From Epiperipatus broadwayi (lineage: Eukaryota > Onychophora > Udeonychophora > Euonychophora > Peripatidae), in contig JAQFVV010012531.1 in assembly GCA_028023455.1 (NCBI GenBank), positions 620,001 to 684,000 of the forward strand: a stretch of DNA of 64,000 bases. The letters run 5' to 3'. The translations under genes and the position numbers were made by a program. The notes under the pieces are model-generated. The model searched no databases. It saw only the letters and a list, made by a program, of their open reading frames with translations, and had not been told where the DNA came from. Of this stretch, positions 1 through 13,200 are shown in pieces (the first letter of the stretch is position 1; each line of letters opens with the position of its first letter).

Positions 1-234
1 ATAAGTATATTCACTAATGAATTACTATTAGGCACAAAATATTAGTAAATTATCATCTAAAGACTAGAGCACAGAAATATTAGAGAAGAAATTTACTGAC
101 AGGCTTTAGTGTAACATTTTAACGAAGGAAAGCAAGAAATTTACATGTAATTACTTAGATTAATTCATAACAGATTAAATAATAAAATTATTAAGCTTAG
201 AGGAAAGTTAAAAAGTTCATGTAACAAGAGTTAC

Positions 235-295
235 CATTCTTCTTCGTCCGGCTTTTCTCCTTGCGGTAATGTTTATGCAGAACGTAGGCGCGCAT
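235..295 (-). CDS. candidate first coding exon of a host gene (weak)
   Basis: On the minus strand an ATG at 295-293 opens 61 nt of coding-like sequence that ends at a plausible splice donor (exon ...AATG, intron GTAACT, at 235/234). The 20 encoded residues are very basic (Arg/Lys-rich after a Tyr-Val-Leu start). The surrounding block at about 235-560 is clearly richer in G+C and CpG than nearly everything else in the window, as expected for a promoter/5' UTR in an AT-rich invertebrate genome. I do not recognise the peptide. Reading through the donor reaches a stop about a dozen codons later. The rest of the gene would lie outside the window on the left. It could equally be an unrecognised repeat. 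Confidence 0.22.
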
Positions 296-1649
296 TTTGG
301 ATTCCTTAGAATGGCATGATTAATTTAAAGGTTGGAATTGAGAAAACTGGAAGCACAGGAAACATTATGGATCAGCGGCTCGAAAGATTTAACTCGGCAG
401 AACAGGGATCAGCTTCTTGGACTTAGCCCAACATTATTGCAATTTACCGGGCAACTTCTTAATCACAGTTGAGATGATTTCTCTGGCACAGCTACTTTTC
501 TGTGTCTCGAGATGGTCTACCCACAGCAAAGTCAAAAAGTAGAGTCCCCTAGTATATTATAATATAAGATGGCTACGGTTGATCACTCTGCATAGTTTTT
601 GTTCATGACTCTGCCTCCTTTGATTTTCTGGCCTCCAGCAATATCTAATTTTGGCTATACAATTGCATTCGCATTTCTTGATAAGAGTCCTACATTTCTC
701 ATTTCCATTGTTTGATTTACATTTATTTCTAAATTCAATACATGATTCTAAATTGACAAACTAAATAATTACATAGGAATTCGTGCATACAAACTTGAAA
801 TTCATTATCTTAACTTTCAAAGTACAAACTAATTATTCTATACATTTTGTACATGTAAGATTTGACTAAAAATACCGATCAAAGGAATGTGACTTTTGAT
901 CAGCATTTTTGAATGACTTTGTCTAATTTTGAAAGATTTAAAATTAAAAAAAAATATACACGCAATGAAACTTTTAAATTGAGCGAATATAAACCTACAA
1001 ACCACACACCCGAATATTATTTATCATGATTTGTAATATTTATACTTGTAATATTTATATTAAATTCTTTTAAACAAAGCATAAAATAACTAACTTAAAA
1101 TTTATGTGGCCTGGAATAGAAAAAGCCTCATTGTGGGTAAATAGTGATTTAGAATTACTGTACTTCAAAATGGAAACTATGAAACTAAGATCGATCCTTC
1201 GATCTGTCTGTTTCAATATTAAAAATTGTCAGGCAGTGACACATGCTTTCCTGTGATTTTGAATTGCACACAACCTGAAAACATTAGGGTTTTCAGCAGA
1301 ATTCTGCTGAGTTCATGCACAAATGCACATTTACATGTGAATCCATGTGAGAACAGTAAAATGTTGCCGGCAAGTGTTCAAAATTGGTTGAAGGGGGAGT
1401 GAATTGTTGACCACACAAATTGACACTGTTGTGTTTTTCCAGAAAGAGAACATCTGCCAGATGTGAAACTGTGCGTTTGTCAGCTGAGGAGCATGGTTTT
1501 TTAGTCAACTACAGGATCTGGGGAATTCCATTGCCACTCCTGTAAGCGTAGCTGGGGTCTGTATAAGGGAAGTTATTGGATGGCTCCAAAATCCCATTAC
1601 TTACAGCTTTGAGGCTCATCTCCTATTGGAGTCAAACAAACTGTAACTC
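296..1649. other. noncoding; GC-richer block 296-620, then AT-rich
   Basis: Positions 296-620 have balanced base composition and may be 5' UTR or promoter of the candidate exon at 235-295. From about 660 to 1649 the sequence is ordinary AT-rich noncoding DNA. The short open frames here show no domain. Confidence 0.4.
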
Positions 1650-2270
1650 ATTGCCCCCCCCCCCTAAAAAAGGTTTTTTAAAAATGAACTATTTAATTAA
1701 GGTTTTTTGAAAAAAGCCCCAAAAATAAAGGAAGAACTTTTCGCTATCATATAAAGATTTTGGTAGGGTAAATTTTTTTTTAAAAAAAAAAAGCTCTCAT
1801 AATAAGAAAATAAAAGACAATAATTAAAAATCAAACCATCCCCCCCCCCACTCTCTAAAAACCAACTGATGGTTTATTAAAAATGAATTGATTAATAAGG
1901 CTTTCCCCCCAAAAAAGCTCAAATCAATCAAAAGTCGATAAGGGAAAAAGTCCATAATTTAAAAGCAAACCCCCCCCCATCCAATAATTTGTATATTTTG
2001 TTAATCTATCCTTTATATACATATTCTATATTTGAACACATTTAAAATTAATATGTGAAATTTCCATTACATTGGCAAAAGATAATAAAAGACAAGAATT
2101 AAAATTCAAACCATCCACCCTCTAAAAACCAACTGTTGGTTTATTAAATAAAACTGAATTGTTTAAGGCTTTAAAAAAGCTCAAAATCCAAAAAAAGGTC
2201 ATAATTGAAAAGCAAACCATCCCCCTCCACCTCTACCATCTAAAAACAAAGTGTTTGTTTATTGAAAACA
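1650..2270. repeat. degenerate tandem repeat with poly-C runs
   Basis: Four to five imperfect units recur. Each has a C-run (up to about 12 C), a segment like CTCTAAAAACCAACTG, a TGGTTTATTAAA segment, then AAGGCTTT and AAAAAGCTC. C-runs begin near 1653, 1839, 1968, 2110 and 2220. Spacing is irregular (about 110-190 bp), so units have gained and lost sequence. Homopolymer lengths here may be unreliable in the assembly. Confidence 0.7.
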
Positions 2271-2561
2271 CATACAAAAAAAATCATACGACTTTTACGT
2301 ATAGAAAGTAAAAAAAAAATTTTTTTACCGTAGTATTCTGTAAAGAGAAAAAACCAATGGCCCATGAATTGGGATATTAATGTGCGTTGGGCAAAAAAGA
2401 GCACCATCGAATGGTAGGGTTCAGTATTCATACTATTACCTAAAAATGTTATTTATGTGTCATTATTCTACAAACAAAAAAACATATGAAGGATGTAGGA
2501 ATGAAGATAATAATAAAAGCCATTATTACTCTGATTTATAGTCTTCAACTTGAAGTGATGC

Positions 2562-3179
2562 TTAAGACCAAATGGATTTATAAAGTAATCATTAGAAACC
2601 AGTCAATACTTAGACAATCCCAATATCAATAGCAATCAACAATCTCTTACTGTTGTCAAGGCAATCTCCTTTCAATAAAGGAAGAATATTACCTTTATTT
2701 GTGATCCAATATATACACTCAAGATTGCAACTTGGCCTCAAAGATTGAAATTATTGATACAAAGAATGTGACAACAGTTTGAGATTGTTGACCGTTATTG
2801 ATATTGGGATGGTCTAAGTGTTGATTGTTTTCTAATGATTACTTATAAATCCATTTAGCCTTGAACATTATTACACTTTGGGTGCAATTTAAAAATTATA
2901 ATTGCAGTTTGTAATGTTACAATTGACTATTTATTAGTCTAGATTCAGAATAGGTTATATTTACCTGTTTAAGGAGGTTCATTTAAATTTCTTTGTATCA
3001 ATATTTCAAACTCTGTGGTCAAATTGCAATCTTTAGGGTTTATATAAATATATTGGACAATAAATAAAGGTGAGATTATACCTTTATTGTTAAAAAGAGG
3101 TTGTCTTGACAGTAGTTTGAGATTGTTGATTGTTATTGCTATTGGGATTGTCTGAGTGTTGACTGGTTTCTAATGATTC
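2562..3179. repeat. nested foldback (MITE-like) element, copy 1
   Basis: The left arm at 2562-2665 is the imperfect reverse complement of 2768-2864. A longer stretch of it (about 2590-2745) also pairs with 2995-3179. All arms carry CAATCCCAATA and CAACAATCTC with their complements. One left arm therefore has two alternative right arms, so the structure was extended or duplicated. A shorter relative lies at 49987-50140. No coding capacity. Termini beyond the arms were not resolved. Confidence 0.75.
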
Positions 3180-6100
3180 ACACACACACACATATATATA
3201 TTCAAAAAGTGCATTGAACTAAACTGAAAATAATAAATTAATTACACAAACACACACCAAAATAATCAGCTAAAAGTCTTCTCAGTAGGATCATCGAGCA
3301 TTTTACAATACTAATCATTCTTTCTAATGCTAGTACTCCATTCCATTGCACAAAATCTTAACTAAGTATAAAAGATCTACAACACATTATTACGCTATTA
3401 AATATTCAGATTATTCTAAGGCAGGGTTAAAATCAACTACAAACTATAACACTTTAAATGTTTATTAATTGATAATAATTAACTCACTAGATTATAAATC
3501 AAAGATGCATCATATACACGCCATTTTTATGCAAATATTTATTTACATGAGTTAACTTTCAAAAATACATAAATGATTAGTAATCATTCTTCTTAAATTA
3601 AAGATTACTAAAAAAAATCAAAACTTATATATAGCCTCTAAATATAATAATTTTCAGCAAGGAGGTAAAACAAGAATAAAAAAATACTCTAATCCTTCTT
3701 ATCCTAAAATTGGTAAGTGTAGTAAATAGTAACTTTGATTTACCTTTCTTCTATGAAAAGCTAGCACAGAGACCACTGACTTGAATTAAGTTAACTAATG
3801 TTTGTTTTATCTTTTTCCTACCGTATTACACATAGATTTTATCTTTATTAAGTTTAAAATCTCTATGCAAAACTACTTAAACAGAAATAATTTATCATGA
3901 CTACAACTTGACTTATAAATATCAAAATTTTATATTCTCATCTTTGACACTCATTATTTTTAATAAATATATTAATAACTATTATCAATCATTTATTAGA
4001 TTAGAGATTATTATATCACTTCCAGCACAGATATAAATTTTAAGAATTAATATAACTGATTTTTTATTATTATACATATATACATACATAATATTAATAA
4101 TGCACTTACCTTTTATTTTCCCATAAAGTTTTTAGATATATTTAAACTTCCATTTATCATATATTTTTCCAGGACTAAAAAAAGATAAGTAATTTTCCTA
4201 CTTCCAGTGCTTATCCTGCTAAATGAAATAGCATTCTTTAATTGGCTGTGGTCACAATCACACATATCTTCATCATTTATTCAGTATTTATTAACATTAA
4301 ATTATTCCAGTTTAAATTCAAGTACAAACTTGCTGCACATGCCCTTTTAACCACTTCAGATAAAACATTGATTATTAATAATTATGTATTGAGCTAGAGA
4401 TTATGTTTTAGCCAAAAAAAGAATGGTTAATAATCATTTATGTATTTATTGAAATGATATTGAGGCAAATGAGTGCTTACTAAAAACATGGCAGTTGCAA
4501 AAAATATGCATAATGTATATCAGCAAACATTGACAAGTGGCCTTTAAAGACCTATGGTAGGATTAGGTTAAGTGAAAGATATTGGTTGGTCAAAATTCAT
4601 CTTAAAATTATTAACTTATTTTTTCCCGTCAAAGCATTAGTTGTGATATATGTGCGTATTTATTAATTTGAATATTTTCATTGCTGAAAGGTGAATATTT
4701 GTGATTATTTGATGGAAAATTCCATGAACATGGCTTTAAATTATTATTATTATTATTAGATTTATAAAATATTTTAAAGAAACATGTGTACATTTCTGCT
4801 AGGCCATTTGAGTCTGATCTAAAATCTTTTTTTATTAAAATATATATTGACAATCAAATAAAACAGTTTATTTAAAACAGTTTTTATTTTAAAAACTAAT
4901 TAATGTTTCCATGATATCACAAAAATGTCTCCTTCAGAACTTTCAATTTCTTAGAAATATAAGACTGTAACTGTTTTTAAATGCTTTTATTGAAGTTGGA
5001 AAATCATTTAGTTTGTTTGCTTGTTTATTATTTTAATTTTGATCTTTTTCAAATTAGAATGAAATTTTAAAATTGAGGTTTGATATATTTAAATTCAGTA
5101 GAATTCCTTGAAATGTATATAAGTATGTAATATCAGTCTAATCCATTTGTTACATTCATCTTTTCAATATGTCACCTAATGTCTTGGATATGGAACAGAG
5201 GATGGAAAAATATTAAAATATTCAATAATTTCATGTATCAGTTAAAAATTATTCTTGGAACTTTCATTTGTTTTAAATAAAATTTGTGAGAGCGTATATA
5301 AAGATTTTTTTTCAATTTAATAACATTTTATAACAGTTTTAAATCAGTGTTTAATATGTTTAAGTTCTAAATAACTTGCTGAAATTTTGTACATTTGTTT
5401 AAAATGTCTATGAAATTGATAGAATACATTAATTTTTTAATAAATCACTTGGTTTCTTAGATAGGAAGTGGACGGAAGTGTTAAATAATGCTCACTGTTT
5501 CACTATTGATTTTATTTGTTATGCTTGTAAGCTTCATTTAAGTGATAATAAAAATAAAAAAATGTCAACAACAATTTTATACAAAAAAACTGACTGACAT
5601 CTTATACATATACAATTATGTACACATACTAAATATAATATATACATAAAGAATATGCACAATAACTTACTGAATAAATATCTAGTAATATACATACACT
5701 ATATGTGTGAAATTGATTTAAAGTAAAATTTTATATATTAAATAAAGGTCACTTACAATATATTTTTGGTAAGTATTTTGTTTATAATAAATAATTTTCA
5801 TATGAAAACAAAAATGTTAACTTTTCACTTAAAAAAATATTTCATATTTTTAATCACTTATATACACATGTATTATTATGTACACATAATAAATAGGGTA
5901 TATACATAAGGGGCATAAAGCTAGTGATATATATAAGTACCAAGTCAATTAAAAGTACAATAAACTTTTACATTTTCATTTACTGTGCCAGTACTAAAAA
6001 CTTAAAAATAATAGAAATATTTTTTATATATTAATTGCTTTTATTGACCATGCACTAAAGAGCAAAAAACTAATTGCTTCTTTTACCAGAATTGGGGTTT

Positions 6101-7389
6101 TTAGATTTAACTTGAAATAAAAGCATGGAGATCCAGAAACTAATTAAGTAAATCCCTATTATTGTAGTTAAAGAAACAATTATTTTTTAGCTTTTTAATG
6201 CACAATAGTTAATATTAATAATTTTATTTTTATTATTAATTCTGATCTGCCTTTTAAATTCTCAATGCTATTTGTAAAAGTTATTGGGGATAAATGCATT
6301 AGGCTATAATTTCTATAAATAAATGATATTAAAGTTTACTTTAAAAAAGGATATACAAATATGCATAATTTTACTTATATTCAATAATAATTTTCTATTC
6401 TAATTTTATATATATTGAACTATAAGTAAATAAATCTGGAGAGATATCAAATTCAAGCATCATGATTAATGTTATCACTATAACTTCCTTATTGCATGAA
6501 GATATGGACAATCTTGGAAAACTGCTAAGAATCTATGCAAATATAAAAACTAATTTACAGGAAACGAGATCAGCATAAAATATTGTGCTTAACACTGTTG
6601 GTATGAGTGAGTGTTAAATTTGCATGGAATATTGGCAATGTTCCAAGAATTGTAATGCATGTATTTTGCAGAGAGATTTGTCCACATATTATTTTAGTAT
6701 GGTAGATATACTGCATGTTTTGTGCATGATAATAAGAGCTGACACTCCAGATTTATTTATATGTGTAGAATATGCTTTAAAGTTTTTTAATTTTCATCAA
6801 TTCTTTTTCATATCAACCTGATTATATTATGAACATCCACCACTGCAGAAACTCAGACTATGCTCTTTCATAATGCAAGCAATTTGGGAACAAATATCAT
6901 TCATCACCTGAACTAGAAGTATAAACTCCTGAATCTCTATGCCCACATTAACAGCTTGATGTGTTTCTCTTGCAAGATAGACACTGGTTTTATCCACCTT
7001 TAACATATTGTGAAAGCATAACTAATTGTTGCACTGCATATATTATTTCAATTTGTTAATTTTAATGAATGCATTCTTCATCTCAATTTTGCAAGATCAC
7101 AATTATCACTGCAGAAACTCACACCATTTTCTCTTATTATGCAAGTATCTTATGAATTTGCTCAGCAAGTAAACTAGAGATATAGAAAAACTAAACTAAC
7201 ATTGCATGTGTGTAAAGTACTTATATTATAGCCTAAAATATGTTTAAGTAATATAATTTTAAACAATATGCACAATGTTTTTCATCAAATAATCAAATGA
7301 TATATATATATATATTTCAGATCATGAGTTTATTTAAAAATGCCATCAACAAATTTTGGAATAAAACCATTATTAACATGACTATGGTA
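3180..7389. other. AT-rich noncoding DNA with short duplications
   Basis: No domain-bearing frame was seen on either strand. Visible structure: (CA)n/(TA)n at 3178-3200; a loose direct duplication around 5600-5690 and 5865-5940 (shared TATGTACACATA and ATATACATAA); a second around 6838-6960 and 7108-7200 (shared CACTGCAGAAACTCA); and (TA)n near 7300. The frames near 4.7 and 6.7 kb look like chance. Confidence 0.5.
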
Positions 7390-7398
7390 ATGTTAACC

Positions 7399-7446
<48 letters not shown>

Positions 7447-7491
7447 CATCATCATCATCACCATCCTCATCCTTAATTGTTATTATTACTA

Positions 7492-7541
<50 letters not shown>

Positions 7542-7592
7542 GTTGTTGTTGTTGTTGTTGTTGTTGTTATAATTATTATTTTTATTATTAGG
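7390..7592. repeat. compound trinucleotide microsatellite
   Basis: An ordered run of (TTA)n, (TCA)n, a short bridge, (TTA)n and (TTG)n, about 200 bp. It abuts the 3' end of the decayed minus-strand retrotransposon that starts at about 7593. Read on that strand, the last element bases run into AATAAT then AACAAC repeats. The array may have grown from the element's 3' tail. Confidence 0.9.
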
Positions 7593-10500
7593 TTTCAAAG
7601 CAAAACTTTATTGAGTCTAAAAGGGTACAGAGTCATATCTAGTAATATATTGATTTCTGTTACAATTGCAAAACAAATTACAACTATGCAAGGAGACCAA
7701 TTAAGACAACTTTTCAGTACATAAGTCTTTATCATTTCTGCATGCTTTTTTGTTTGTTTTAGAATCTGGTTTTCTATTTAGTTCAGAATATGCTTGCATC
7801 TCTTTAAAGTTGAAAATTGCTGATATTGAAAGTGTCACCATCTATCATATTGGACTTATATTTTATAGACTGGATCTTGTTTTCAAATGTGACCATGTAG
7901 CTGCAAACCCATCTGTTTGAGCTAGGATGCTGTATCTTTTTCTGAACAATTCTAGTTTTATTGAGTATGTTTCTGGGTGGCATCGAGGGTTATTAGCAAG
8001 AGCGAAAGTGCATCTGGTACACCAGTAGGCATAAAGGCTGTATGTTGCTGCATGAATAGCAGGGATGTTTGCCTTTTTTTAAAGTATTTATTATTTCATC
8101 AACTGAAATATTAGCTTTTCTGTATGTGGTAAACATTGTGTGACTGTTTTCAGTACAGTGCAGGAATAAAGAAAATGATCCTGTGTCTTTTTTCTCTATG
8201 ACATAGTCCACAAAAAAGGTCTATATTTGTATAGAAGTTGAAAAATCTAAGGAAATGTATTGTGGATAGAGCATTTAGATTAAACTTAAGCAGAAAATCA
8301 AATAATTTTGGTTCTAGTGACCACTTTATGAATTCTTGCAGTACTTGCCTGTTCTCTATTCCAAGAGCTGAAGGATATAGATTAGGTGTATCGTTTGAGT
8401 GTAGGATATTATAAATGTCTCAGTACATATACTTGTCATTATTGAGTGATATTTTGTTATATATTGGATTGAGTTCTTCTATCAGTGTGGATAGATATTC
8501 ATATAAAGGGGTTAGTCTGTCTGTGGGTGTTTTATTTATCGCACACTCCAGGTCTGGAAATATTTTTATGGTGGCTGTTAATAGATTTATTGATTTCTGT
8601 GTGTAAAAAACATTGATTATATGTAGTCTGAGTCCATTGCTAAATGGCAGTGTGCTTAGGTTCTTTAAAGAGATTGCCAATGTCTTTCTCTTTTATATTA
8701 GTTTGTTACAGATTGATGAGATTTTAGATATGAATATTTTAGCAAATTTGATTATAGGTGTGTAATAGGTAATTTTTGTAATTATAAGTTGATTATATGG
8801 TGCTACTTTTAGGTATATTGATAGGTAAGATTTTTCAAGTGAAGTTGTGCTTATTTCAGCATCTTTCTTTAATTTATTTTGAATTTTTTGCCTCATTTCA
8901 TTGGTGCCGAGGTAGAATGGAAAACCAAGGAAAGCAATCAGTTCGCCATTAAACATCTCAGTGTATATTGACCATGCAGCAGTTTTATATGTGTTCATTT
9001 TTAAGTTAAAATTTGAGGTATAATTCTTGATTATCTCTTGTAGTATAGGGATATTCTTTTTAGAGGGGAGAAAAATGGTTACATCATCCATATAGGCTGT
9101 GTATAATATATTTAAACCAATGTTTGGGATTTGAATACTTTATATTTTTGTCTGTATCTCTATTAATAGAGGATTTATATATAGTGTGAAGAGCAAAGCA
9201 CTGAGGGGAAATCCTTGTGGGATAGATTGACTCAGTCTGAAAGCTGGTAATTTTTTCCCATTTAGTCTGATGTGATTGGCTTTTATATATAGTAGGGATG
9301 AAGGAGTTGTTGTTTTTTAGCATATCTAATAATTTGGCAATAGGCACTGAGTCAAAAACTGCCTCAATGTCTAGCTGAACTATAATCAGTGCATATTTCT
9401 TTCCTTTACTACTTTGATAATTTTCTTGTACATTAGGGCACCCTGGCTAAAGGATGAGCCTTTTTTAGCATTCGTGTTGTTCTATTTTCTCCTTTATTAC
9501 TCTTTCAAGAATTTTTATTCCTAAATGTCCCATAGAGATTGGTTGCAGATTAAATAAAGATGATATTGCTATTGGTTTATGTTATAAGGAACCATTGTAA
9601 TTGAATATTTTATGTTGTAAACTTTTTGGGATATGGAATTTGTGAGATCACATAGATATTTGGCTGTGAAGTGGCTAAGGCATTTGAACACAAATATAGT
9701 GATGCTTTGTGGTTTTGAGTGACATGTGTTTGCTATTGTTGCAAGTTGAAAAACAATGTCAGTTGTTGTTATTGGTGTGTCTGTTTCAGGAACACCAAAT
9801 ATGTCTTTATTTGGTATGTATGCTTTTTGTTTTTTTGCAATTTTTTTTTAAAATGTGGTTTATAAGGTTATGTCCGGCTGTTATAGAACCATTGTGGAAG
9901 GGTATTCCAGCACCCACCATATGTATAACCTAGTCCAGGTGTGTTGTTGTGTGAGATATATTTTTTTTATTGCTACATATTGCTTTAGTGTGTTGCATGT
10001 ATTGTTGTATACTTCTGTAAGTTTTCTAATTTGTGCTTGATTTTCTGCAGTTGATCTGGAGATGGTTATTTTTTATGTAGTTCATCTGCTGAGGCTAATA
10101 ATCTGGTGGGCGTGTTGAATTGCAAGTTATATGATTAATGTTGAAAGAAAGTATGTTGGTGAATGCTATATATTTTTGTACTGGTTTGAGTGATATATTT
10201 TGAAGTTTTTAGAACATTATGTATGTTTCTGAATATAGAAATTCAGTTGTTTGTGCTGGAAGAAGTATTTGCATAGTCTTTTGAAGGGCTATTGTTGTAT
10301 TCTGTATTTTTGTTAGGTCGGTCAGGAGTGATGAATTGGGCAGCATAATCTGAGATTATAGATGGACAGAGTTCAAAATTAAAATAATGATATAACATTG
10401 GTGAGTAGAAGCTCAAATCTATGATATATATATATATCTATTGTTATTAAATGACATTGAGTGTAATGGGAGAAAACCTTCAGCACTCATAAGTGGGATT

Positions 10501-12380
10501 GTTATTTGATGGATCTATTTAGTGACAAAAGTTTGTTAGGTCATGTTGAAATCTCCCAAGAGTATTATAGGATTAGGTGTTTCTGTAAGCATTGAATTTA
10601 TTGTTGTTATGATTCTGGAGATGATGACAGGGCCTGGTAATATATAGACAAATACTATATTAAGTGTAATATTTTTATGATGGAATGTTATTATAATAAG
10701 ATTAGTGTCAACATATATAATTTTAAAGGAATTGAAAGGACAGTTGTGGGATACAATTATACCTGTGCCACCTGATGGTAATGATGATTCTCTTGAGCAT
10801 GCACAAAACCCTTAGCTGGCTAAATACTTTGATGTATCAATTTTAGAACTGCTGTATATTTTTGTTTCTAGCAGACTCAGTATGTGTAGTTGTTTTCTAT
10901 GTATCCATTGTTTGAATTGAAAGTGTTTTGGTGTTTAAGCCTTTAATGTTGAGAGACCCGATTTTTATCTTCATGATTTTTGTATAATTTTATAAAGATT
11001 TTAGTTTTAATTGCAGTAGATGAATGCTGATGCATATTTAAGACTTTGTTGGATTTACTATCAGTTTTTCTATCATTTAGTATTGGTTCAGACTCTAAAT
11101 ATGGAATTGGTGTTGAAATTGAAGAGTTGTCTGTTGTTGGCTTAAATCTATTTCTATTTCACCATTTTCTAGGTTGTTGGTGTCTGATGAATTGTACTTT
11201 TGGTCTGTTTTTTTTTTTTGCTTTTTTGGATTCGTGGTTTTTAGGTGGTCGACCTGGTTTTCTTTTTTCCTCTGGTTTATTCTCTTGAATGGGTAGGAGG
11301 GGGGTTCTATTGCATCCATAATATTTGATGCAGTTTTATTTATTATTGGAGTTTGATTTATTATTGGTATCCTTACATTGTCTAGATTTATGTTTATATT
11401 TTTATTATGTAACTGTATGTGTGCATTTTTTGGTTGATGATTTGTACTTGGTACAACAACTTTTGTTTTATGAAATGCTGATCATGTGATGTAATTGCTG
11501 TATTTTGTGTTGTGGTTTCTTGGGAGTATTTTCATCTGAAAATTATGTTATGTTATGTGTATGTTACATTTGTATGTTAATTTTGGGGTTATTATTATTT
11601 AATTTGATCTTTGAGATAAGCAGTTTTATTCATTTATCATTTTTATTTGTGGGTGTTTGAACCTGTTTTTGGTGGGTTTGTGTTGCCAATGAATGTAATA
11701 TTATTAAAAGTTTTATTTTCATTGTAAGTGGATTGTTCTAGGGAGAGGGGTTTGTCTTGTTCACAGTGATTAACTTTTATGTTATCACACTGAGTTACCA
11801 GGTGGCCTCATTGTCCAAAGCCAAAGCACTGAGGCTTTAGATCTCTTATGTGAAGAGACAGGGTTGCCTCTTGATCAATGAAGTTTTATTTTGAATTCAA
11901 AACAATTACTGCATATAAGTATTGGTTTGTCTTTTAGATATATATACTGTAGGATAATTACTTTTCCACATGGGTTCATCATTTTTTGAAATTCTTATAA
12001 CTTGTATTTTAGATAAGTATTTTTGAGCACTCCAGTAATAATATTTTTCCAGTTTTCATCTATAATTATGAGTGCAAAATTATCCAATGCTAAAATAGTG
12101 GGTTGAAAATGTTCTTTTTGCTGTTGGGTAAAGAAATCAATGGTTATATAGTGAGAGTTTGGATGGTCTGTGATACAAAAGACAATTTCCCATAGTGCAT
12201 TTTGTGTAATTGCTTCATATAGTAAGACTTTTAGGAAATGATATAGTGAGCATTAATTATCAGTGACTGCGAGCACTAGCGATGTTGGTGAGAAAAACCT
12301 ACGAAATATTTAAAATAACTTTCGTGGACTCATGTTATTAAAATGGTCCATTATATTATCAAGCATTTCTTTTGTCCAGA
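7593..12380 (-). pseudogene. decayed L1/Tx1-like non-LTR retrotransposon (ORF1 + ORF2 remnants)
   Basis: This is a degraded copy of a family related to the intact element at 24870-31172, in the same order and strand. Reading 5' to 3' (high to low coordinates), a retroviral-type zinc knuckle remnant of ORF1 lies near 11850-11800 (Cys-x2-Cys then His-x4-Cys). An apurinic endonuclease remnant with LLGDFN-like sequence lies near 10570-10540. The RT segment with the YMDD-type active site begins near 9091, preceded by an IPQG-PLSALLF-like segment at 9230-9190. The RT thumb (LGFP, then SLxxSYLSIY) is open at 9091-8693. A C-terminal Cys-rich zinc-finger remnant lies near 8220-8190. Frameshifts and stops break every domain. 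The 5' limit is uncertain; the 3' end runs into a microsatellite. Confidence 0.8.
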
Positions 12381-12479
12381 TTGCAGCTGGGGTATTTGGT
12401 CCTCTTGGGTATGTAGATTATGAAATGCATCATTTGCTACCCACAATTCACAATTCAAAGCATTTAAACTTCTGATTCA

Positions 12480-13200
12480 CCTTCCTAATACAAAACTCTT
12501 CATTTCCAAATGTTAAAGCAAATAATATTATTATTTTTCAAATTATTCTGCATATCTAATAATTATCATAGGAGAAACATGGCAGATTCAGGGACAATCT
12601 CATTGTTGTTGTATTTCATTTCAATTGTAGTTCTTACTTATTTATATAACGTTTGGTTCCTATTTAACAATATATCTAAATATATCCTGCTCTTCAAAAC
12701 AGACGTCTTTCATTTTGCATACTTCTTGTCTCCTATTTTTTCATATTTCTGTTATACTTTTCTCATTAAATAATAATAATATCTTAGATTTTTTCTCATT
12801 GAATTTTTATATTTAAATTTCTGACTCTTCATGTTTCTCTAATAACAACTTCGGATTTTTTTTTATTACTTGCTAAAAATAACACATCATCTGCATAAGA
12901 ATGTATATTCTTTGGTCCCTACTATGAAAACTTCCAACTAATCCCTAATATTTCTATCCTCCTGAAAGTAATTTTATATTTTCCAATTGATATTTATAAA
13001 AGTTCATCTTTTTAAAGATCCTTAATCATTTTTAACGATACCAAGTCTATACCTATATTTTCAAGATTTCTTCATATTCTATTTCTATCTATTCTATCAC
13101 AAGTCTTTTCAATAAATGAAAGTGGAATAAATTATTTATCTCCTATCCATCTTATTGAATAAAATCCATTCTAAATATACCCCAAGATTTTGTTCTCTAT
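12480..13200 (-). pseudogene. reverse transcriptase remnant of another non-LTR element
   Basis: Reading minus from about 13190, the palm is recognisable: a segment like FIEKTCDRIDRNRI (the F-D-K-A-F-D-R region, with the Asp of motif A), then RNLENIGID and MIKDLYKDE-like sequence, then HSYADDVLFLASN at about 12905-12865. YADD is the catalytic RT motif. Further down, KMKDVCFEEQDIFRYI-like sequence matches the region before the F-x-Y-L-G thumb motif. Several stops and frameshifts are present, and no endonuclease was found upstream. The sequence differs clearly from the adjacent 7.6-12.4 kb element, so it belongs to a different family, possibly L1- or R1-like. Confidence 0.65.
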
